Source: Ricinus communis
Lineage: Eukaryota > Streptophyta > Magnoliopsida > Malpighiales > Euphorbiaceae
Length of the DNA: 64,000 nt
Assembly: GCF_019578655.1 (NCBI RefSeq)
Contig: NC_063265.1
Location: forward strand, 4,994,501 to 5,058,500
Direction of reading: 5' to 3'
Of the stretch, positions 23,125 through 36,709 are shown piece after piece. The position numbers and the translations under genes were made by a program. The notes below the pieces were generated by a model that worked only from the letters and a program-made list of their open reading frames with translations, was not told the origin of the DNA and made no database searches. The number at the start of each line of letters is the position of its first letter. Position 1 is the first letter of the stretch.

Positions 23125-24007
23125 ATTCCCAAATTTGCTTGATGCAAAACAGGTTGTTAATGTTGTCTACAGTCCAAGTCGGATTGACATTGTCTGGGTT
23201 TGGGTCTATTATTCTTGAATCTGATTCATTGTATTCTTTATGTTTCTATTTGGTAAAAATAGAGATAAAAGTAAAGTAATGTTTTATAAAGTAAAAATGT
23301 AAGTAAAATTTTAGGAGGTAACAAAGAGTTTATAATTTTACTTTATTTGAAAAGAAATTGATAGTGAACAAAGGTTTTAGAAGATAATATAAAGATTATT
23401 TAAGAAAAAAAGATAATATAACACTATAATCACTTTAGTCTACCTATTCAGTGGTTGAGATTTGAACAGTTTTGAAAGTCTTTAAAAACTTCCAAGAACT
23501 TTATCTTCTAATTATTATTTCTTCTCAAACAGGGTTAGAGATTCTAAAACCTTATTTTTTGTTTAATAAATATTGCCCTTTTCTCATTGAAATATTTTTA
23601 TTTTTTACTTTTTATTATAAATTTCTTCCCTGTTGAAATTGAATTATATATTAAATTATTAAACATGTTATATTTTTATCCTTCTTTATTTATAATAAAT
23701 GTATTATTTTCTTATTCCAATTCAATTGTATTTCAAATAAATTAAAATGTATTAATTGTGGTCAAATTATAAAAATAGTAGAGCTCATAACTTCTTTTAG
23801 AATTAAGTAAAAGTGGAAATCTACTTAACCAGATTCAGCGTTACATCAATAAGATTAAATCAAAATTTTAATGCATTAAGTCGCTAAAATTGAATCTCAA
23901 TCCCATGTTTTTATATTTATTTCAAAACTCTCTCTTATTTAGCATTATATTTTTTTAAAATATTTATTAATTATTTGCAATAATATTACACTTAATAATT
24001 GAATAAA

Positions 24008-24075
<68 letters not shown>

Positions 24076-27000
24076 CGATTATAAAATCTAATTTGTATCA
24101 TTTTATTACGGTTTTACATTAAATGAATGATATATATAAAATAATTATAACATTTAATTGTGTAAATTTTATTTTAGCTTAAATGTAAAGCACTTACAAC
24201 CTATTTAGTTTATAAGATTGCGTAACCAAGTCTCGGTGTTAATAAATAATGATATGTTTGATACATTTAATACAAATTGTAGTTAATAATTCTACAATTT
24301 TTATTAATATATTAAATCAGTCCTATCTAAAATTAAATTCTTCCTCTATTTAGCAAGTTGTCTCTAATGAGATTAGTAATCCCATAATTAATCTATTTTC
24401 TATCTCTTATTTAATTTTAATGAAGAAGCTAAACTCAATTGATTTCCTTAATTCAGAGAAAGTCTTCTTCTGCTAACGTGGCCACGACGGATTAACTTTA
24501 AAGTTCATTTTCTATAAATTTTCTTAAAATAGTTCGTAACCATTTTCTTCTATTTCACTTGCACAAAAAATGGGAGTAATGATTGTTTGTAAGTTTTAAT
24601 CAAAATAATTACAAAAATTTACCAATGAATCATATGATAATAATTGACATAAAAATATAACATTATAAAAACTAATTAATACTTGATAGCAAAAATATGC
24701 TTCAAGCTAATTAGATGAAAAAAATGAGAAGTGATTTTTGGGAGAAAAAAGAAAAGGAACTAATTAAACATAATTTTATACGTGAAGCAACTAATATTTA
24801 AGTAATATAATTATTTTAATAATTTATCTCGTTAGTTGAACAATCATGTTAACTATAGAATCGTAAAAATAGAATTAATTAGAAATAAAATTTAATAAAA
24901 GTAATTTTATTATTTAACTAAGTATAAGATTTAAACTACTTGTAAAGATAATAAATATATAAATCAAACAGACTATTAAAGTTAAAAATATAATATATCC
25001 GAGAATATCAAACGTGTTTCATTTTTGTTATTTTCTTTTAAACAATTTAAACCATAATACTATTTACCACTTCAATGTTTTAAAAAACATTTCTTCGAAT
25101 TAAGGAGGAACCAAAGTGGAGCAAATGACCTAAAGAGAATGGACTTTCAAATTGAAGCCAGGGAAGAAGATTAAGAGGAAACTATCAAAATCACATATTT
25201 CCGAAAGTAAAATGTATTATTGGGTCATAATACATTTTAAAGTATGGAGAATTTATTTATTCTTGTAATGTAGAAAAGTCATATTTTGTCAGGTTGTTAT
25301 AATATTGAGATAAAAATCAAAAGTTCAAGAATAAAAAGAATATATATTTCACACTAAAAGGACTTAAAATAAAAATAAAGTATAATGATAAATGTATAAT
25401 TCTAAATTCATTACTTTACACTAAAAGCACTTAAAATAAAAATAAAGGATAATGTTAAATATATAATTCTAAAATCCAATAATAATACATTCATAACAAC
25501 AAGTAGTAGGTTCTTGTGTTCTAAATGAACAGAGAAGTGGCTAAATTCTAGAATAGGTGTATAAAAAGTGTTGCTAGCAAAAATAAAATAAGTATGACGA
25601 TTTCTTTTTATATATATATTATTAATTGTAAAATATTTTTTATAATGATTAAATATTTTCAAATATATTAAATGTATGTACATTATTTTTCCTTAATACT
25701 TATTATTTTAGTGCTTAAGGTTGACGGTAAATTTGAAATATTTTAAAAGTTATGAAATATAAAGAGTTACAAATCAAATTTTGAACTTTATACCTTTTAA
25801 TAATTTTAGGTAATTATTTTAAAATTTTAAAATAGATATTTATTTTTTTAATTTATTTTCAAAAATATTTTTCAATAGCAATTCTTAAAGTTCTATAATA
25901 TAAAAAATAACGTAGGAAGTCCATTGTACATGCTAAAAGAATAATTATTATGAATCACAAAAAAATAGTTTATTCTATATTTAATAATGTGACAATTAAA
26001 AATCTTATATATATATATTTTTTACATATTTTATATTTAAATGTAATAAATTTTTATTAACTCACAAATTTTTATGTTAGTAAGTAGAATTGACTTGCCA
26101 CATCATTTTTCTCATTGTAATATTTTAAAAATTGTTATTGAAAAGTATTTTTAAAAATAAACTAAAAGCATAATACTTATTTTAATATTTCAAAATAATT
26201 AGATAAAATTATTAAAAATTATAAAATATAAAATTTAATTAGTAATTAAGCCTGTTAAAAATATCAAATACAAAGTAAATTTTTACACACGTACCACAAA
26301 AAAGAAAGCCAAAAAAAAAATCCTCTAATAAAAAGAGAGAAGTGGTTATTAAATTATTTTAAAGTATAACTTTTTTTTATACCATTACTAATTGGATTGC
26401 AAACTAAATATTTAACTTGTATTTAACTTGGACTTAATTGCAAAAACTTACATACTAAATTTATTGCAAAACAGTACATGACCTTTAGCGTTTCTGCCTT
26501 TTCAAATTAACTGCGTCTTTTTAATCTTATAGCAATATCATGTATGACCTTTTAATTATAGCAATATCATATCATCTACAAACTAATTCTACGTTGCAAT
26601 CAGAATTCAAATCAAATAAACAAATGACACGTAAAAAGCACATAATTTTAATAGAAACCTTGTATTTTGCTAATTATGAAAACGAAGCTAACTTTAAAAC
26701 CTAGAACCCATCTCTATACAGTATTCATCTTTTTCATTTTCTAACATTTAATCCTAAATTGGAAAAACATAAAATACGATCATAGTGTATCTGCTGATTT
26801 CGGCATAGAAAAAGCTTGAATCTTTCTTATTCTTATGCATAATATATACATATGGGCATGAGATTAAGGCTGACTCATCTTCCATCTCATGCCCAGATTT
26901 GGACGCATTGATTTGTCAGATCTAATTTGAAACTCAAACCTTTTGCATCAATTAAAAGTTGTTCGTATATTAACACCCTCATTTTCTTTTCAAAGTACTA

Positions 27001-27262
27001 GTATTAATTGGAGGGCTTTTTTAAACAAAATGAACAGCTTTGTTTGCTAACAACTTTGGCAGATCAGAAACTAAGCCCCCAGACTGCGGGCCCAATTTAG
27101 AGATGGACTATTTATTTTTAGAAGAGTGTTCTTTTATTTCTTAAAAGAACGATATTTATTTTTATGGCTTTTTCAAAAAGTTTTACAGTCCATTTAAAAG
27201 ATCATTTATTTTACTTTAATTAGCGGTAAATAGGCCGCCGCGACTTGAATTTTACAGTATTA
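23125..27262. other. Gene-free AT-rich intergenic stretch
   Basis: No gene recognised. It contains the (AT)31 microsatellite at 24010-24071 and many short AT-rich repeats. A 90-codon minus-strand open frame (25411-25683) has a random hydrophobic, Ile/Tyr/Phe-rich composition expected of AT-rich DNA, so it is not called. Confidence 0.6.
24010..24071. repeat. (AT)31 microsatellite
   Basis: Sixty-two bases of uninterrupted AT dinucleotide, the longest simple repeat in the window. Confidence 0.97.
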
Positions 27263-27270
27263 TAGTGGGT

Positions 27271-28882
27271 AGGGCTGTAATCCAACCTAGTCGAGTCGAA
27301 TATCAACAAATTCAGGCTTTGTTTGTTTAATTCTGATAGAGATTTGAGTTTTTGTAATGGAGTTCGAGCTTGTCTCGTTTGAAAATAATTAAGCTTACGA
27401 ATAGTTCGAGCTCAATTCGCAATTAGCTCGATTCGAATTTGATTCATTAAGTGGTTGTATAATGAAAAAACTCGAGTTTCGAGCTTGTTAAGCATAATTC
27501 AAGTTCAAGCTCAGGCTCGTTAAATATTTTTTAATAATTAAATTAATCAATTGCCACATTTAAAAATATAGCAAAAAATTATAAAAGTATCAAATTTAGC
27601 AAAAGAAAAATAAATTTAAATTTGCAACATAAATAATCAAAATTAGCTTCTAAAAATATAGCAAAACATATAAAAAAAAATATTACTAAAACAACATGAA
27701 TAATGAAAGTAAAGACCATTGTTGCGTAAAAATTACAAAAAGGCTATACTAAACTTATCACAAGTCTGTATTGACTTGAAAAGAAAAAATATAAATTAGC
27801 TTCACTATTTTATTTTCTAGTGGCACTCACCTTTTAATGAATAATATTTATAAAATCTAAAATAAATTTTAAAATATAAAATAGTCGAAGTTGGATATAA
27901 TAAAATAGCTAAAATTTTTTTTACAATAATATATTAACTTTTATAAATTATAGTCTTAATTTATTTTAACTTAGTTTTTAATTTGATTACCATTTATAAA
28001 TATAAATGTAAATTCAATATAAAGTTTTAATTAAATTAAAATTTTCTTAAAGAAACTGTATTATTCAATACCGACACTCCACTCAATTGACTCAAAGATT
28101 CGAGTTAGACAAATATGAGATATCTAAGACATGAAGTGTATGAGATTGAAAAGGAAATATTCTATGTTAAGGTTAAGATATACAAGGTTTCAGAATAATG
28201 GTAATACCACTGACTATATTCATTTAGACATAATGTTTAATTTTTCTTTCTACACTGGTGTTTGATTAATCATGACTTATTATATATTAATTAAAATTTT
28301 AATAATAAATAATTTTTTTATTAAATTAGTATAATTAGAGGATGCATTTAGAATATTTTTACCATCATAAAAATATATAATTAAATTTTATACAATAAAA
28401 TAATTTATAAGTAAAATAAAAATTATGTTAATGAGTCAATTTTATTTTATTTAATTGAAATTTTTTAATTTTATTAAATTGTTATAGAATATATTTGTTT
28501 ATTATTTATTATTTTTATTGTAATTATTACTAATAGTAATAGCTAAATTTAAATGTTGTAGTTGCTTATTATTATTATTATTATTATTTTTGAATTCGAC
28601 CTCGAGCCTATAAACGAGCTTGCTGAAGAGCCTGCTTATCGAGCTTATAAACGAACATATTTACGAACTTTATAAACGAGCCAGATTGTGAACCTGTTCG
28701 TGAGCCAGTAAATAAGCAAGTTCGCGAGCTAACGAACTACACTCTGTCAAGCTCGAGCTTGGCTCAATAAAATTATTGAGCTCGAACTCGGCTCATTTAA
28801 ATTAACAAATGATCTCAAACGAAATTTTTATTGATTCGAGCTTCGAATGGTTCACGAATGTTTGATTCATTTATAGGCCTAA
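27271..28882. mobile_element. Non-autonomous hAT-like element with 8-bp target duplication
   Basis: Left end AGGGCTGTAATCC and right end (complement TTAGGCCTATAAATG) form short imperfect inverted termini. Both subterminal regions are rich in GAGCTCGA, CGAGCTTG and AACGAGC words in both orientations, typical of one widespread group of plant hAT-like non-autonomous elements. Flanks TAGTGGGT (27263-27270) and TAGTGAGT (28883-28890) make an 8-bp target duplication with one mismatch. The 1.6-kb interior is AT-rich without a transposase frame. Confidence 0.7.
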
Positions 28883-28890
28883 TAGTGAGT

Positions 28891-29255
28891 AAAAATAGTT
28901 TTAAAAAATTTAATTCACTTTAAATAAAAATAATTTATAAAAAATTAAGAAAATCAATTAAACTAAAATTTTTTAAATCTCCCTCTCTTAACACCTAACA
29001 AGGTATTTAATTATGGGATAATATCCCCTTTTTATGATAACATTTATAGCTAGAAGTACATTTGCCTCTAAACTATTTTTGAGCGTCAATAAGCCACTGA
29101 AGTTTCTAAAACCTGTAATCCAAGGCTCTCAAAATTAATATTGTAATTAAACGTGGTTAGATAATGAATTCCGATTTGAGGCGAGTCTACTCAGTATCTT
29201 GGAGCCTTTCTTCTTGAAGCACGATACTCATCTTTGCAATCTTTTCTTTTAAGTC
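28891..29255. other. Spacer between hAT-like and LTR elements
   Basis: No gene. Phrases such as TTTGCCTCTAAACTATTTTT and GAGCGTCAATAAGCC resemble dispersed repeat sequence of plant genomes, but I cannot define boundaries. Confidence 0.4.
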
Positions 29256-29753
29256 TGTCATGTACCATGCTTATGGACAACCATAGATAGCAGTTTAGCA
29301 CAACATTAATTCAATGAAAGAGTAATTATGCATAAGAAACAAAATAAGAAGGGAAAAGAACAAGAGAAGGAGAGTTCCAAAAGAAAAGCAGAAGAATGGC
29401 GGAAGATAGTCGAGAGAGAAAGTAGTAGAATTAAATAGGAAATTATATTGATAATTCTGAATAGTTGCCCATATATATCTCAGCACTATTAATAACAAAT
29501 TATTAGAAGTATCTTATTCAAATCATGACTAGATATTGGCAAACAAAATAACAACTAATTTTACTAACTAATTTACTAAAAGACATTGACAATTAATACA
29601 ATAAATTAATAATAGATAAATAACAAGTTTTTTTGCAAAATCCCCTCCAATTCTTTAGACATTTCTGATATTCCCATGGAATCTTCCTATTGTGGCACTA
29701 TCAATTGTGCTTGGAATGCAACCTTAGTCCTTGAGCTCATAAGAATCCTGACA
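29256..29753 (-). repeat. 3' LTR of element 1
   Basis: 498 bp. Aligns along its length with 30856-31306, sharing for example AGGAAATTATATTGATAATT, AAATCATGACTAGATA and the terminal ...TGACA. The minus-strand open frame inside it (29295-29498) is an LTR by-product, repeated in the other LTR. Confidence 0.75.
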
Positions 29754-30855
29754 TTACCCCTCCTTTGGACATTTTCCTTGTCCTTGAGGAAAATTTCAGG
29801 AACTTGATACACCATGAATAGTAGTCCTCCTAAGGCCCTCCATTAGTAATAATTTGGACCATAGGAATTAAAGCACATTCCCTTGATATTACTTTTTCAT
29901 GAGGGTATTTTATCTTTAACAAGCTAACATGGAAGATACAAAAGTTTGCAAATGTTAACAAGAATTTCATTCTTTTCCTTTGCCTTCTCCATTTCTCAAA
30001 CTCCATTTCTTCGAGAATGAAAACATCATTACATATCTATTTAGGCACATGAAAACAATAGCATCAACAATCCCCATTTTTATTTTCACAAACACCTTGG
30101 AGGCGCATAATACTCAATTTGTATACTTCTTTTAATTCTATTTTCCTTTGAAATTTTCATAACCAATCACCATAAGCATAACCACATACAACCTTTTTCT
30201 GAGTAAATCAATCATCTAAATCCTTAGAAATTATTATACCACTAATTAAGCAAAAATCTGATTCAAAAATTGGTTAATCTACACATGGTTCCTGCATTCT
30301 ATTTTTATAAATATTAAGAGCAATCTGATCAATATAGAAGAAACTCTTACGATTTTGAATTGATGATTGTAATATCTTTGATGTCTTCATCACCTTTGCA
30401 ATGATTGTTTGTTGATGGAGCAATAGTCATTAAAATAGATTTTTCAGCTGGAGTTTATGATTGCACGAGCTCATCATCTTCTTCATTTGATTCAAAAGCC
30501 CCCACTTCAGTATCAAGATTTTTGTCTTGATCAAACATAAACAACTCAGCTTGTTCTTTTATATGCTTTCTTATAAAATAAATACATGCTGAAATCTTCT
30601 TCCAATTGCCGACATAACATGCTAATATTTCTAGTGTTTAGGTTAAAGATTTGTATAAGCTCTCTTAGTCTTAGGGTTAACTTTGAATGTGAAATCATGT
30701 TTGGTAATCAACAAATTAAAAGAGTAAAAAAAAGATTAAAGATGAGATCAAGAAGAAACAAAATAGGAAGATGAAAGAAAAGAATTGAGATCAGAAAAGG
30801 AGAAAGCAACTAAAATCAAAAGCAATCCCTAGCATGGAACAACTTTGATATCACC

Positions 30856-31306
30856 TGCCATGTACCAAGGTCATGGAAAACCATGACTAGCAGGTTAGCA
30901 CAATATTAATTCAATAAAACAGTAATTGTGCATAAGAAACAAAATAAGAAAGAAAAAAAAAACAAAGAGAATAAAAGTTTCAGAAGAGAAGAAGAAGAAT
31001 GGAGGAAGATAGTGGAGAGAGAAAGAGAGAAAGAAATAGCATTAAGTAGGAAATTATATTGATAATTATGAATAGTTGTCCCATATATTTCAATACTATT
31101 AATAACAAATGATTGGAATATCATATCTAAATCATGACTAGATACTAGCAAACAAAATAATAGCATATTTTACTAAAAGAAGATAAAATAACAATAGATA
31201 AATAACAAGTTTTTTTGTAGAATCCTTTTATATTCCTATAAAACCTTCTTACTGTGGCACTATTCGTTATGTTTGGAGTGCAGTCTTGGTCATAAGGATC
31301 GTGACA
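30856..31306 (-). repeat. 5' LTR of element 1
   Basis: 451 bp, the partner of 29256-29753. The purine-rich tract (AGAAGAAGAAGAATGGAGG and following) has expanded or shrunk relative to the other LTR. Confidence 0.75.
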
Positions 31307-32065
31307 GTCATGTGTTCTTTTTTTCTTTTATTTGTTTTATTCATGTATGCTTCCCTTAAAGCTGCTTTTTGCTCCTATGATATCATAGTCAATACCTGTG
31401 CTATCGACAGCTCGCCGCCTTATTGAATACTCAACAAAATAACAAGAAAGCTAAATCAGATTAACACTAAATATAGCAAAATTAGACAAATGGGTATATC
31501 TTGGAAAGCTTGTTGGTTATAGCACTGGTAACTTTAGCAATACGAAGAAGAGCTAACTCTGCTAGTAGATCTTTCAACTAGCTTAATATACTTTTTTTAT
31601 TTATTTTTTGGCTCATGAACTTTGATTCTTACTCTATTAATTATTTTTTTAAGTCTTTCATGAAAATTAAAAAGAAAGTTAGTAAAGATTGAAGCAAATT
31701 TTATTACAGTTACAAGAAATAACAATAACAACAACATAAAATCATTGAATGACTATGTCTCTTCTTCTTTGTTCTCTTAATCTAGAAAAAGATGAAACTG
31801 AAATATAAAAAAAAAGAGAAATTGTTAAAAAAAAGGAACATTCCAAGCAGTATTTAAAAAATTCTTTATACTTTATTAAAAAGTAATATAAAAAATTATT
31901 CTTGACCATGACTGTTATAACAAGCCAAAAAACTAATTTTATGATAAAAATAAACATTGAAATATAATTCTTCAGCAAAAAAATTAATTTTTAATATGTT
32001 GGATGAAACCGAAGACAATTCTTCATAAATTTTTAAAAAATCAAATATTGTGAAGTGCCTCAGTT

Positions 32066-33677
32066 AACATATATGACCTATATAAAAGAAAAGAAGAATG
32101 TTGAAGTAGAGTTAGAGAGATAATCAGTTCAAAAAGGGAATTAAAGAGACAAAAGAGAAGAAAAAGAAAAAGTGTAGAGAATTCAGATAAAAATATAATA
32201 TGAAAGTTGTGTTAGTTTCTGAATAATTCTCTTCATACAAGATATTGCTTATATAAGCGAATAATTGGCATATCACCTCAATTCAGTTAGTTCAAAGCTA
32301 GAATATAAAATAACAGCTAGAATAATAAGGATGACATTACCCTCCCCATGAAGTTCATGCTTGTCTTTAAGGATGAAAGTAAGAACTTAGATTTTAAAAC
32401 AAGAAAATATCTTAAATATCATAAGCAATAATGTGTTCGTTAGCTACTGTAACTCAATTTGCCACTCCTTGAAGCATATGACCCTTTTTAACAATCTCTT
32501 TCTTTTCTTATGCTTTGTCCATTTCTCAAACTCTATTTCTTTAGGAATGAAAATACCATTATATATCCATTTAGTCATATGAAACAATAACATTGACAAT
32601 CCATATTTTCATTTCTACAAACACTTTATAGGCACAACTTATTTCTAATTTCCATGAATCGAGCTTGTTTCCTCTACCAACTTTAACATCAAATTCTTTA
32701 TTGCTAGTTGTATTTTCTTTATCATACAATCTCATTATTGGTTTTAACTCAAATTTTATTAAAGGATTTAAGTGTTTGAATCAAACTAGATTTTGAAGGT
32801 TGAGGAGGTACCACTGACGCAGTCATGGTCGGCTTCATAAAGTTCAATTATTGATCCTTACTTTGCTCAAGATTCTGCTCCAATCTCTTCCTAACTTGTT
32901 ATGGTATGGCCCTCAGTAAGAAATTAAGTGGTAGAAGGATTGATTAAAGGTTAGTAAATGGTTGAAGTGAAGTTTTGTGAGTTATGAATAACAGATGGTA
33001 GAATCTCACTTAACTGGTCTATTTGTTATTTCATATCTTCGCAAAAGCTATCGAGCCTTTTTCATAGATTGATAAGGAGATTGCAGCTCTTGGAATTGCT
33101 TATTTTAAACTTGATGAGACTCGAACATTATCTCTCTTTGTGAAAATTTTATTTAGTTCTTTTCTTTAAATTCTTGTAGGGTCATTATCTTAAAGGGTTG
33201 AAAGGCTTTCATAAATATTTTGTTTTCCTACATTAGATATGGACCCGAAACAAAGTTTTTATTCCAGGGAAGAGTAGAATAGGTGGGGAAGAAAAAGAGA
33301 AAGGAAAAAGAAGAGTATCCTTAGAATCTACTGCTCTGATACCATTTATCATATATCTTTGTTCAAAGACACGATTTATGAAAAAAAATATAAGAAGAGA
33401 GAAATGTTGGAGTAGAATTAGAAAGACATAAGAAAAGGAAAAAAAAAAAGAAGAAGAGGAAGAGAAGAAGATATTGCAGAGATTTCAAATAGGAAGGAAA
33501 TATGAAAGTTGTATTAATTTCTAGATGATTCTCTTTACACAAGATATTGATTATATAAGCCAATAATTGGCAGATTACAACGGTTCTATTACTCTACAAC
33601 TAAAGGATAAAATAATAGTTAGAATGAAAATAACTAATAAGGAAAAACAAACAAATAGTAACTCTTTTGCTACGACA
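32066..33677 (-). mobile_element. Short Ty3/gypsy-type LTR retrotransposon (element 2), non-autonomous, related to element 1
   Basis: LTR-like repeats at about 32066-32336 and 33346-33677 share GAAAGTTGT, ACAAGATATTG, TTATATAAGC and AATAATTGGCA in order, and end ATGACA / ACGACA. The complement of 33333-33344 is TGGTATCAGAGC, an exact initiator-Met primer binding site, which gives minus orientation. The complement of 32337-32353 is a polypurine-like tract. The internal part is 1.0 kb, with no pol. Internal block 32515-32640 is similar to 29990-30115 of element 1 (TTTCTCAAACTC, ATTTCTT, GAATGAAAA, ACATATCTATTTAG / ATATATCCATTTAG), so both belong to one family of shortened elements. Outer LTR edges are approximate. 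Confidence 0.65.
33333..33344 (-). other. Primer binding site for initiator tRNA-Met (element 2)
   Basis: Minus strand reads TGGTATCAGAGC, complementary to the 3' end of plant initiator tRNA-Met. It lies directly beside the 5' LTR, where reverse transcription of Ty3/gypsy elements starts. Confidence 0.75.
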
Positions 33678-35902
33678 TTATTCCCTTAGTTCCTGCTCTT
33701 CATTAGATGCTCCTGACTAATGAAATTGCTTCTACAATCCTAATGTTCTTGACTTGACCAACATTGTTGCATTCCTTTAAAATTGCCTCAACTCCCTTAT
33801 TATAATCAAGTGTCTGCACCATTGGTTCATGACAAACATCAACCGTTTATCCATCTTAAAATCAATCAAACATCAACTAAATATTAAGAAAATCATTCAA
33901 TTATATGAAAAAATCTTAAATAAATAAAAGATAAAATAGAAATCAACAAAAAAATAAAATAAACTCTTTCTTCAAACTGTTCACTTATTTTGTTGTTTTT
34001 CTAATTAACTACTTGTTTTGGTTATGTCTATTTGCTAATTTCATAACAACCCAACTCTCATAGTATTCAAAATCAGTTCATAACTTCACAATTTATTTTT
34101 CTTCTTTAATTTTTTTTGTTCCATTGGATTTTGCATTCTAAGATTTTTAACGAGCCAACTGAACTTTGTTTCTACTCTTGGTAATGATATTTGATTTCTC
34201 TTTAGAAAAATAATGTAGTGAGAGCTTTAATACAAATTGAAGCGCCAAGCGGATGGTATCAATAGGTAAAATATTAAAATTATTAAATAGTTCAAATTCA
34301 AGTGTTTAAATATATTTTTTACCATAAAATAAGTGTAAAATTTAAAATTTTTAAATTTCTTTTACCATGTAAAATATCCCAGCCAACCACACATATCTTT
34401 TGCATCAATATACATCCATTTTTAAACCAAACCATTTTGAAAAATCAGCGAGATAGTGAGACTTTTTATGCTAATTTTGAAATATATATTTAACTTTTCA
34501 GGACATAAAATTATACAAATTCTTTTTAATAAAATTACGGTACTACTGCATGCTTTTGCTAACCAATGAGATTAAACCTTATTTTTCAATAAATTGGCCA
34601 CTCGGCCGACGTTGTTTGGTCATAATTTCATGCTTGACATTTCAGTGAACGAATAACGTAACGAAAATAGTGATGTTAATAAATCATTATAGTTGGAATT
34701 TTGGAGAAGTGTAACCAATGTTTTCATATGGCTTTTGTTTTTAATTTTTTAAAAGCGTTTACTTATTTAATTATATATATATTTTTGATAATTCTTATAA
34801 AGACTTGTTGTATACACCACAATTAATAGAAGAATGATATATATTATGAATATTTTACACTTCGATATTAAATGATTAATACATATTCATTTAATTTAAA
34901 ACTAATAAATATATGTCAATTATTTATCAATTTGATGCATAAGTGGAGATTTGCACCAAATCTAGATACATTTTTTCTTTCTTCTTTTGAATGAAGTAAT
35001 TAAATTTTTACTTATTTCATTAATATTTTTTTTCTATTTTCTTATTATTCTTTTATCTAAATTTTTTATTTCTTTTCTCTTATTGATCTTTTTCTTCCAT
35101 ATATAATTATTTTTCTCTTTCAAATCCTAATCTTTTTATTAAACAAAATTCTTAATTCTCATATTTTAGCTTTCTGCTTTTCTTGCCATCTATTTTATAT
35201 TTTCAAGAGTAATCATCATCGTTTTCAACTTAATTTTCTCATCATTCTCATGTTCGTCATGAATTTTCTTTTTTATGGACCGGTGGATATATTTTTATCT
35301 TTTTATACTTTTTTATATCAAGTTAATTAAATTTAAATATATAGTCTCTCTATATATGAAAGAGTATTTTAAAAAATACTTTATCTTTTCTAGATGCATC
35401 TTTCTATCTTTTTAAATTATTTCTATACATTTTAAATTTTTTTTGTAAAAGTTTATTATCACATATTTTTAGCATTATTTTTTTTTAATTATATGAGACT
35501 TTTTCTATTTTTGAAGTTGTTTTTTCTTGATTTGGCATATTCTTTTAATATGTAATTTTTCTTCTCACTTTCTTCTCTTAATGATTTATTAAAAATCTTC
35601 ATTAGTTCATCATATTAATTATTTCCTTCATTTTGAATCATGCAAATTAAATTTATTTTAATTTCTTTCAGAAATTTTATTTAGAAGAAAATAGTATTAA
35701 AACATAAATTATCAAAGATTATATTCAAAAATCTATATAACACAGATTTTAATGAAGCTAAACAGCTAATAGTTTATATTATGATTTTATAATATTTTAT
35801 TAAATTTCTATTAACATTTATATATATAAATATATTATATTATTAAAATTATTTATTATTATCTTAAATAATATCTGAACCCAATTATAAAGTAGGCACT
35901 CA
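33678..35902. other. Gene-free AT-rich stretch
   Basis: No gene recognised. Pyrimidine-rich on the plus strand around 34970-35640 (many TTTTCTT and TTCTTT runs). No structured repeat with clear boundaries was seen. Confidence 0.5.
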
Positions 35903-36500
35903 TAGGGATGTTAATGAACCAAGCTTCTCATGAGCTATTCAGAGCTTGACTCGGTAAAGCTTGTCCGAGCTCGTTAATAGAGATTCATTGGTGTTGACAA
36001 ACTAAATTTAAAGTTGTCAATACTTAGCTTGTTAGCTCGAGAGCTAGCTCGTTTATAGACTTATGAGTCTATTCGTTGGTTAACTTATTAATAGATTTGT
36101 ATTTAAACTCGCAAAAGAATGTACAATATTTTTTATTTTAATATCTTATTTTACATATATAAATATTTATCAATTTTTATATATCAATGTGTAAAAGTAT
36201 TTTTAATTTTATTATATGGCATAATTAACTTCTATTAAACATTTAGTGTTTAAAATCAATTGATTCAAGACAACGAAATAAACTATATTATAAAATAAAT
36301 CAATAAAATTAAAAAAAAATTAAAATTGATAAATAAGCTCTAAATAAATTTTAGCGAGTCAAACTCGAAATAAGTTCGAATTCGATTCGAATTTAACTCA
36401 AATTCTTAATTATTAAGTTCAAGCTCAATTCGAACTCGTAGCATGTATAACAAATTAAGCTCAAATTTATTAAAATTTGACTTGGTTCTACACTCATCTA
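35903..36500. mobile_element. Decayed hAT-like non-autonomous element
   Basis: Left end TAGGGATGTTAATGAACCAAGC and the complement of the right end (TAGATGAGTGTAGAACCAAG) are imperfect inverted termini. Subterminal regions repeat GAGCTCG, AGCTCGTT, AACTCGAA and ATTCGAA words, as in the 27271-28882 element. No target duplication could be established. No coding sequence. Confidence 0.5.
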
Positions 36501-36552
36501 ATTCATAAAAGTATAATTCTTCAATATTAAAACGATTATATAATTAAATTCG

Positions 36553-36670
36553 TTCCCTCCTGATGGCCTCAGTGCGTGGATCCAGCATGATGCTAGTGGC
36601 AAGGCTTATGCTGGGAATGTTGTTGTTTAGTTTCTTTTAGGCCGTTGCCTCGTTTTGTATAAATAAAAAA
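36553..36670 (+). pseudogene. Possible LINE 3'-end relic
   Basis: A short patch of normal GC reads PDGLSAWIQHDASGKAYAGN on the plus strand. It is followed by TTTCTTTTAGGCCGTTGCCT and an A-rich run, which resembles the tail of plant LINEs. It is too short to be sure, and could equally be unrelated unique sequence. Confidence 0.25.
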
Positions 36671-36703
36671 GATGACTATATAATTTAAAGTCTTTTATTT
36701 ACC

Positions 36704-36709
36704 TTTATT
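36704..36709 (-). terminator. Candidate polyadenylation signal of the first NPF gene
   Basis: Minus strand AATAAA about 180 bp beyond the stop codon, in a T-rich 3' region. Confidence 0.35.

Larger units (their letters stand above)
29256..31306 (-). mobile_element. Short Ty3/gypsy-type LTR retrotransposon (element 1), non-autonomous
   Basis: Two divergent LTRs: 29256-29753 (begins TGTCATGTACC, ends CCTGACA) and 30856-31306 (begins TGCCATGTACC, ends CGTGACA). The minus orientation follows from two signals. The complement of 29754-29766 (AAAGGAGGGGTAA) is a polypurine tract next to the 3' LTR. The complement of 30843-30855 (GGTGATATCAAAG) resembles an initiator-Met primer site next to the 5' LTR. 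The internal part is only 1.1 kb and has no reverse transcriptase, RNase H or integrase; a few acidic frames near 30400-30540 may be gag-protease remnants. The LTRs differ at many positions and by small indels, so insertion is old. No clean 5-bp target duplication is visible. Confidence 0.75.

Noticed and set aside
25411..25683. 90-codon minus-strand frame
   Set aside because: Composition matches random translation of AT-rich sequence, with an internal TATATA run and no domain.
29295..33563. Minus-strand hydrophobic frames at 29295-29498, 30906-31166 and 33363-33563 as small membrane proteins
   Set aside because: They are antisense readings of purine-rich LTR sequence, repeated because the LTRs are repeated.
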